This document shows, in pieces, positions 58,167 to 64,000 of a stretch of DNA of 64,000 bases. The position numbers were made by a program, and so were the translations under genes. Each line of letters starts with the position of its first letter. The stretch's first letter is position 1. The notes under the pieces are model-generated. The model was not told where the DNA came from, did no database searches, and saw nothing but the letters and a program-made list of their open reading frames with translations. Source of the stretch: Xestospongia muta (lineage: Eukaryota; Porifera; Demospongiae; Haplosclerida; Petrosiidae); NCBI GenBank assembly GCA_963693285.1, contig OY848925.1:5496932-5560931 (forward strand), given 5' to 3'.

Positions 58167-58859
58167 TTATGATTTTTCCTCATTTCTTAACAACATATTT
58201 GGAATACCTTCTTGTACTGGGAACTTTCGTCCAGACTCTGGACATTCAAGATCTCCCTCTATAATCTCTACCTATTTATAAGTAAAACAAAAAAATTAAG
58301 CAGTATCTATTACACTGAGATTACTATTGTAAATCAACTCCTCCTTAAATCATTAAATCTAATTAATACTAATTCCACATTGAATTATTGTCTTGATATT
58401 GAGGCTATATTTCTTGTATTAGTCTTGCATACTAGCCCCTCCCCCATACCACTTGTGTACCAAAAAACATTATCTTACCTCCATCAAGATATGATGAGCT
58501 GCTCTGAGGAAATCTTCACATGTTTCATAATCAGATGGAAGCTCTACGGGGATTCCCCCTCCGTGTCCTATCTAATAAACAAAAGATGATGTCATAGTCA
58601 TGTGACAACTAGATATTGGCATACTGAATCTGCTGCTTCTTTTAATGCCCACCAGTTGATTTTTTTAATCATACGAACAATAAAATGAGAATTAAATTGA
58701 ATTTCTTTGAGTTCTACTTTTCGAGCCTAAAATAAAATTAGACCAAACTTATTTATACAGCTGCACAATCTATATAGTACTTACCAATATTCTCAGAGGG
58801 TAACCATTTTTTACTCCTTTAACGTGAGAAGTGAGCATATTATGAGTCAATAGCTTCAT
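58167..58859 (-). CDS. TRMT112: TRMT112 methyltransferase activator
   Basis: Four exons: 58859-58785, 58726-58625, 58571-58479 and 58271-58167, giving 124 residues against about 125 in the family. Starts MKLLTHNMLTSHVKGV, then NGYPLRIL, VELKEIQFNSHFIVRMIKK and WWALKEAADS, with a zinc-ribbon-like LECPESGRKFPVQEGIPNML end. TRMT112 is the obligate partner of several methyltransferases acting on tRNA, rRNA (BUD23, METTL5) and release factor eRF1 (HEMK2). Its start is 99 bp from that of the small gene on the plus strand. Confidence 0.93.
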
Positions 58860-58958
58860 GTTGCTTGCCCACGTTGAATAAATGTTGCAAAGAGGAAAAC
58901 CCTGTAATAACTTATCAGTTATTATTAGTTATAGATGATTAACTAATTATTATTCATT

Positions 58959-59280
58959 ATGCCAATAAAACAGAAACTGTCGGTCTATTGGAGACAATTT
59001 CGCGTGACAGCTCACAACCACAATTTAAAGTTAGTGTATCTATGGGCATTGTGTACAAGTCTTGGTTTTGGATACATATATTACCAACAGCAGCAGGGAA
59101 AAGATTTCAGAAGTAAGCGAATGACCACGCCCACTAACCACACCTATTAATTTGATGCATTGCTATATAGTATCACGTGATGATATGCTACCCAATATAA
59201 AGTTGTCGGAGAAGATAGCTGAATGGATTAAATTTCTAGGACTAGATCAAACTGTTGATAATCCTAAAAGACGTTCATAA
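58959..59280 (+). CDS. Unidentified small single-pass membrane protein
   Basis: Two exons (58959-59112 and 59171-59280), 87 residues, joined at a good GTAAG donor and TATAG acceptor that keep frame. A basic N-terminus (MPIKQKLSVYWRQFRVTAHN) is followed by one membrane segment (LVYLWALCTSLGFGYIYY), QQQQGKDFR, and a polar helix (KLSEKIAEWIKFLGL) ending KRRS. The layout resembles small inner mitochondrial membrane assembly factors, but I do not recognise the family. Position in a head-to-head pair with TRMT112 supports a real gene. Confidence 0.65.
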
Positions 59281-59332
59281 ATTATTATGATATTATGACA
59301 ATATTACCCATTAATAATTATCATTACATAGC

Positions 59333-59376
59333 AACTGGCCCCTCCCCTGTAAAAAAGAAAAGGAGTGGGGCCAGTT
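59333..59376. repeat. Hairpin between convergent genes
   Basis: AACTGGCCCC at 59333-59342 is the exact complement of GGGGCCAGTT at 59367-59376, with TCC/GGA pairing possible inside. It lies between the stops of the small membrane protein and NDUFAF1. Confidence 0.6.
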
Positions 59377-59461
59377 CCATATGAATAATACCAGTAACAC
59401 TTTCAAAGTAGTGCATTATAAATAAATAAATAAATAATTTTTTATTTCCATAAATAGATGA

Positions 59462-60357
59462 TCACCATGTTATATGTGAGTCTGGTTGATGTACTAAAGT
59501 ACGAACTACTTTAATATATTGTATTTCTAATGTAAATGGTCCAATAAGTCTATCGGCTAATAAGAGACCAAACGTATAGAGAGATTGACGTGGAAATGAC
59601 ATTTGATGGTCTTGCATGTATCCACGATGTGTTATGAAGAAATCACCAAATGGTAGCTAAAACAAGAAAACAAAAACGTCAATATTTAAGTACTTTAATT
59701 ATGACCCATTTATGAATGCATACCGTGATATTTTCCCACTCTGGTCCTCCTCTTGTAAACATAAAACATTGCCATACATCATCTTTCCTAGCTAGACCAG
59801 GACTTTGTACATTTGCTATAAACTTTCGTCCATCTCCTCTCACTCTCAATTCGAAAGCATCAAATTCGGAGACATCCACTCTATCAGACTCAAACCAGCC
59901 AGCCTATGTAATGACAGAATTGATATACCGAGGTCTCGTAATCTCCTCACTTGAATAGGTTTAGATCTAATGGCACAGTAGCCACTATACTTCATGATGC
60001 TACCAGGAGATACTTGTGTGTTTAATACACCTTGAAATAGAGCACCTGTCCCTAAGAAAAATAATAACCACACTACTACTGATCTGTGAGTTGATGGAAT
60101 TAAGATCTAACACTATTAACTAAAGGAAATAGATGTATTGATACACTCTCAATTCTTTAGCTCCCTCTACCTTTCTTGTTGGATTGAAACACAGCTCTAG
60201 AATGGCCATCAATCTCTTCATCACTAATGCAACTCCATTGTTTAATATTAGCCTCATTTCTAAAATCCCACAGCATTAGTTCCTCTCCATAGTCTATTGT
60301 TCTAGGAGTTGTGGCCTTTTTTACTCCAGTCCAATACCTTGATAATGCTCTAAACAT
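59462..60357 (-). CDS. NDUFAF1: Complex I assembly factor, CIA30 family
   Basis: Four exons: 60357-60171, 60051-59951, 59903-59724 and 59656-59462, giving 220 residues. A short basic N-terminus (MFRALSRYWTGVKKATTPRT) could be a mitochondrial targeting peptide. The CIA30 fold follows: LWDFRNEANIKQWSCISDEE, GHSRAVF, GALFQGVLNT, AGWFESDRVDVSEFDAFELR, GDGRKFIANVQ, WQCFMFTRGGPEWENITLPF and TFGLLLADRLIGPFTLEIQY. NDUFAF1 belongs to the MCIA complex for membrane-arm assembly of complex I. Its start lies 70 bp beyond the 3' end of ZW10 on the same strand. The frame extends upstream only through non-ATG codons, so ATG 60357 is chosen. Confidence 0.88.
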
Positions 60358-60427
60358 GTTCAAGAGGAAAACCCTACTAATCAACTTTAATTAAGGTACA
60401 TAATATTATAAGATTGAAAAAACAAAT

Positions 60428-62695
60428 TTATATAGTTATTTTTGACAATGTATCTGCTCTGCGTTCAGTATTTTTAAACAGAGCTCTTATCAAGTGCTTC
60501 ACTTCAGCAACAGTCATTTCTTTAGCTAATGATCCCTCACCATGATTCCAACGAGCCACAATGTCATGTTGTTCTGCTTCCAAGATAAATACCAACTCTT
60601 TCAATCTCTCCCACGATGAACAAAGAACTGATAACTGGTTCTCTTCTTCCTGTGTAAGCGACAAAGTTACAGGACCCTTCTTAAGGACCTCTGACTGCAA
60701 TAAATTTAAGAGAAACAGAGCATCAGACACAGAAATGTCCACTAAAGCTAGAGTTCGTGAGATGAGTTCACTAACAAGGACATTTAGCAAACCACCTTTG
60801 CATCGCTTTTGGAGATCAAGTGGTAAAATTTCAGCATATATTTTACTAAGCTTATAAATATGAAGAATAGACTGACGAATGCTACGATCGAGTTCTTCTT
60901 GTCTTGCAAGGTTATCTCCAATATCTTCAAAACTTGAAACAGGTTTCAAGAATTCGACAATGTTAGCTGATTGCACCTCCATCTCTGATAGGAAGCAATC
61001 TTCACCCATACGACGTAATTGTGGGACATAATCAATAAATGTTAGACCAGTTGCTGGTACTTTTACATGAAATTGATGTCCGAGAGTCACCAAATGATGG
61101 CTGACAAACATACAATTGTTGTGTTGTAAGGCAGCAAGACGTGGTAACTGGGTAACCATGGGTTTGTGATGTGCCTCTGAAATAGCTATGAACAACTCTA
61201 CCATATCTCGAGCTGTGTAGTAAAGTAGAGCAGCATTACGAGCAGGTGAGGTGGTACATTTTAAAAGAGTGTCATAAAGCAATGTTATAAATTCTTTCAC
61301 TGATTGGCTAACTTGACATTCAGGGAACACAAATGTCAATGAACTAATATCTGACTCGTTGATAGCAGGTTGTAAATGTTCTGGCTCAGAAGAACCGAGA
61401 TTAGGTTGGACATATAAATTCAATTTTTTTAAACTATGAGTCGTATCCTTTGGGCTAGCAGAGACTGTGTTGTGAAGTGGTTTCATGAGAATAGAGCGAG
61501 TTTGGCCTAAAATATCCTGGCATTGTTGAGTAGCTATGTGAGTATCAACATTTGAGGTAAAATCTGTTAACTCTGAATATTCTGTATGAACTAGTCCTAA
61601 GGATCTTAGCTTCTCTTCAAATTCAGCAACAACTGATGATATTTTACTATAGTTTTCTCGTTCTGATACTGTCTTTGGTGAGTTTTGTGAAAGAAGTCCT
61701 CTAAGAAGCAGAGATAAATCTGGCTCAATAGTTTCTCCCAGTAATATCATCCATTGAAGCTGGTCTGGTTCCGGCATCATCTTACATACAGTAGTAACTA
61801 ATGTCAAAATATCAGTTAGAATATCTTCAATGGACAATGTTGTTGCTGACATTTCGAATCCTAAAATATGACTGTTAGTTTTTGTTTGTAGTGTCAACTT
61901 CAGGTCACCAGTCTTAAGGAATGGCTTTACAAAGACATCGAGTAATTTTGTACCATATCGTTTCACTCTCTCCTCCCATTCTTGGATAGAGAACAAACAC
62001 TTCATTGCTTGAACCACACTCTCAAACTGAGCTGAGCCATAAGGGACGGTATGACTTACTTCTAATGCCATTGTTTTGTCGTGTTCTTGAGTTGGAACAG
62101 ACGGTCTCCATTGTATATATTTGTTCCATTCTTCTTGAAGTTGACATTTTAGATCAGACTTTACTAGTTCTATTTCAGCTTTCAGTGCACGATATACTTT
62201 AGCATCACAACCTACTGAACCAACTGACGCTATCAAATTACTCACCTCTTCGACAAGGTTAGCTGCAATAGAGTACTCCTCTTTAACGATCTCACGTTTA
62301 CATTCCTCAATCATGTTATGAATTGTCACCAAGCTCTCAACAAATTTTATTTTTTCCTCAGTTTCGTTGTAGGATTTTTCAATCTCCTCTCGTTTGCCAA
62401 TGGATTTAGCAAGGCGCCCTTTGAGCTCAATCTCTACTCTTGTGGTTAGTCTCTGAAACTCAACCTTAACTTCTTCTACTCTCTGTTCTAAAGAGATTAC
62501 AGTGTCTGCGTGGGTGACAAACTCATCGTAATTTTGCTTAAGGAATTCTGAGACTTCTAATTTGAGTTCTGCACATTTCTTTTGGACTTTTTGAAGACTT
62601 TCTTCTATATGGATGCTATCAAGTGCTGTTGCTCGTTTTAAGATGTTAGAAACTAGAGAGCCTCCCATTTTTACTTCTTCAACTGTGGTAGCCAT
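60428..62695 (-). CDS. ZW10: ZW10 kinetochore and ER tethering protein
   Basis: A single uninterrupted frame of 755 residues from ATG 62695. The N-terminal third is coiled coil (SLQKVQKKCAELKLEVSEFL ... RVEEVKVEFQRLTTRVE). Conserved stretches follow: EEWNKYIQW, NVDTHIATQQCQDIL, PLHNTVSAS, PECQVSQSVKEFITLLYDTL, LPRLAALQHNNCMFVSHHL, TLGHQFHVK, LRRMGEDCFLSEM and the end VKHLIRALFKNTERRADTL. The family has two roles: in the RZZ complex at kinetochores, and in the NRZ/Dsl1 tether for Golgi-to-ER vesicles. Being intronless is unusual next to neighbours with 4-11 exons and may reflect retroposition or intron loss. Confidence 0.93.
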   Translation of the reverse strand: MATTVEEVKMGGSLVSNILKRATALDSIHIEESLQKVQKKCAELKLEVSEFLKQNYDEFVTHADTVISLEQRVEEVKVEFQRLTTRVEIELKGRLAKSIGKREEIEKSYNETEEKIKFVESLVTIHNMIEECKREIVKEEYSIAANLVEEVSNLIASVGSVGCDAKVYRALKAEIELVKSDLKCQLQEEWNKYIQWRPSVPTQEHDKTMALEVSHTVPYGSAQFESVVQAMKCLFSIQEWEERVKRYGTKLLDVFVKPFLKTGDLKLTLQTKTNSHILGFEMSATTLSIEDILTDILTLVTTVCKMMPEPDQLQWMILLGETIEPDLSLLLRGLLSQNSPKTVSERENYSKISSVVAEFEEKLRSLGLVHTEYSELTDFTSNVDTHIATQQCQDILGQTRSILMKPLHNTVSASPKDTTHSLKKLNLYVQPNLGSSEPEHLQPAINESDISSLTFVFPECQVSQSVKEFITLLYDTLLKCTTSPARNAALLYYTARDMVELFIAISEAHHKPMVTQLPRLAALQHNNCMFVSHHLVTLGHQFHVKVPATGLTFIDYVPQLRRMGEDCFLSEMEVQSANIVEFLKPVSSFEDIGDNLARQEELDRSIRQSILHIYKLSKIYAEILPLDLQKRCKGGLLNVLVSELISRTLALVDISVSDALFLLNLLQSEVLKKGPVTLSLTQEEENQLSVLCSSWERLKELVFILEAEQHDIVARWNHGEGSLAKEMTVAEVKHLIRALFKNTERRADTLSKITI

Positions 62696-62728
62696 TTTTT
62701 TCTTTGATTAACCCGCGTGGTATTATTA

Positions 62729-62739
62729 GAGCATGCGCA
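62729..62739. promoter_or_regulatory. NRF1-like motif in the ZW10/DZANK1 promoter
   Basis: GAGCATGCGCA, identical to the element at 56214-56224, midway between two divergent start codons 104 bp apart. Confidence 0.4.
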
Positions 62740-62749
62740 ATAACATAAG

Positions 62750-62762
62750 GTTGCTAAGCAAC
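62750..62762. promoter_or_regulatory. RFX X-box between ZW10 and DZANK1
   Basis: GTTGCTAAGCAAC is a perfect inverted repeat (6+1+6) fitting the RFX X-box. It lies 38-50 bp upstream of the DZANK1 start codon. DZANK1 is associated with ciliary transport, so RFX control would fit. Confidence 0.55.
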
Positions 62763-62799
62763 GAGCTCCTTTGGCAAACAATAGCCTGAAGAAGTAATA

Positions 62800-64000
62800 A
62801 TGACTGCTGGCTCTGTTAGTGTTCCCCAGATTATCCCGTTAAGACCTCCCAGAGGCCACAGAAAACATGTCATTGATTCTAACACAGAGATTGTTATCAA
62901 ATCAGGTCAGATCACAATAAATGTTACTAGAAATCTTTATGTTTCCATCTCTTTTGTAGAAAATGTAGTATTCTATACTCTCAATAACAAGAGACCAGAC
63001 CCATTTCAAGTCTATGGAGAGAAATACACATACAAGTTTGACCATCCATTCACATTAGCTCCAGGCAAAGTAACAATCAAAGCAATGGCCATGTCCCAGG
63101 ACTGTTCAAAACAAAGTTCAGTAGTGACAAGATCATTTGTAGTCCATGAAGGAGGAGAGAGGGTGGAGTCAGACACTTGGAATGGACAAGTAATGATCAT
63201 TATGTTTATATACCATATAAGGACTTTCCATACTATTATGTATGTCAGCATGTGTGTGTACACAGATCATTGTATACCAACTGATCATTGTATACTAACT
63301 TATTGTTGTATACTAAGTGATTGTTGTGTACCAACTGATCGTTGTATACCAACTGATCATTGTATACCAAGTGATCGTTGTATACCAACTGATCACTGTG
63401 TACCAAGTGATCGTTGTATACCAAGTGATCGTTGTATACCAAGTGATCGTTGTATACCAACTGATCGTTGTATACCAAGTGATCGTTGTATACCATCTGA
63501 TCGTTGTATACCAAGTGATCGTTGTATACCAAGTGATCGTTGTATACCAAGTGATCGTTGTATACCAGGTGATCGTTGTATACCAAGTGATCGTTGTATA
63601 CTTATCTTCACAGATTGAGTTACATGGTTCAGAACTCTCCTTATCTCAGCAGTTCAGACATCGACTAAGACAAGCATCAAGGTACACTAAATGCACTAGT
63701 TATAATTGTATTATATTCTCATATTGACACTGTATTCTATAGAGAAAGTATTACTAGTAGACTCTCAGATACACTGATCACCATATCACCTTCACCAACA
63801 TCTCATCTTCCACCTTCATCTACACCAAATTTTTGCACTCCACATTCACAATTACAAACAACACCTTTACCACCTCAAACTTCACCCTCACCTTACAAAC
63901 CTATCTCAACTGGTATCCCAATTAGCCATGATATCTATCCAATGTGTCCATACTGCTCAAAACCACTAAACTTAACAACCTCACAAATATTTTGTACTAA
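62800..64000 (+). CDS. DZANK1: Double zinc ribbon and ankyrin repeat protein 1, 5' part
   Basis: Exons 62800-63189, 63614-63681 and 63743 to the window end. The start MTAGSVSVPQIIPLRPP is strongly conserved in this family. A beta-rich N-terminal domain follows (FYTLNNKRPDPFQVYGEKYT, FTLAPGKVTIKAMAMSQDCS, KQSSVVTRSFVV), then a proline/serine linker and the first zinc-ribbon knuckle (YPMCPYCSKPL ... IFC) at the right edge. The ankyrin repeats would lie beyond the window. Known DZANK1 works with dynein-2-related transport at the ciliary base. The first intron (63190-63613) is filled by a minisatellite. Confidence 0.87.
63263..63602. repeat. 18-bp minisatellite, about 19 units, in DZANK1 intron 1
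   Basis: Unit TGATCGTTGTATACCAAG with variants (CAACTGATC, ATCATTG). Units towards the right are the most uniform. Because 18 is a multiple of three, several frames stay open through the whole array on both strands. Confidence 0.85.

Noticed and set aside
63263..63602. CRISPR-like or coding repeat
   Set aside because: Units are contiguous with no spacers, the context is an animal intron with good splice sites at 63189 and 63614, and all frames being open follows from the 18-bp period.

Overview
The window looks like animal nuclear DNA from a sponge, most likely a demosponge such as Amphimedon. The evidence is AT-rich sequence, very short GT-AG introns, tightly packed orthologues of general animal genes, and extracellular protein families typical of sponges. 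The species call is an inference, because no rRNA or mitochondrial marker is present.

Bases 1-331 hold the 3' end of an extracellular-matrix-type gene with a frameshift near its end. Bases 1948-38893 are a minus-strand tandem array of intronless genes for secreted, cysteine-rich, heavily N-glycosylated proteins of about 345-360 residues. Each has a fibrinogen-like start (SGYYNITLSNG..VEVYCDMEG..GGWTRVAFVNM) and a distinctive C-terminal block (DPLWDG..C....CC..PKMPWFVK..N..DIELS.CG). Ten copies are intact: stops at 1948, 6714, 9606, 14231, 18095, 20920, 23640, 28268, 31053 and 34561. At least six are broken and three are short remnants. The copies are mosaics of interchangeable N-terminal/promoter modules, middle modules and 3' modules, which points to repeated unequal exchange or gene conversion. 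The DNA between them is itself duplicated and carries MITE-like elements and a 118-bp tandem repeat.

Bases 38894-39919 are a gene-poor boundary. From 39920 to 64000 the window is a compact run of multi-exon conserved genes: cornichon (CNIH1/2/3 type), DCAKD, CNIH4, FAM161, a TPR protein, PIGH, selenoprotein N, ZFPL1, TRMT112, an unidentified 87-residue membrane protein, NDUFAF1, ZW10 and the start of DZANK1. Most sit in head-to-head pairs whose start codons are only 47-178 bp apart: CNIH/DCAKD, CNIH4/FAM161, TPR/PIGH, SELENON/ZFPL1, TRMT112/small protein and ZW10/DZANK1. Shared bidirectional promoters are therefore likely.

The selenoprotein N gene keeps its full recoding equipment: an in-frame TGA in the SCUGSG context, a 13-bp stem directly downstream (Sec redefinition element), and a type-II-like SECIS in the 3' UTR. 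Several genes serve the ER/Golgi (two cornichons, PIGH, SELENON, ZFPL1, ZW10). FAM161 and DZANK1 are cilium-associated, and both have RFX X-box-like palindromes at their starts.
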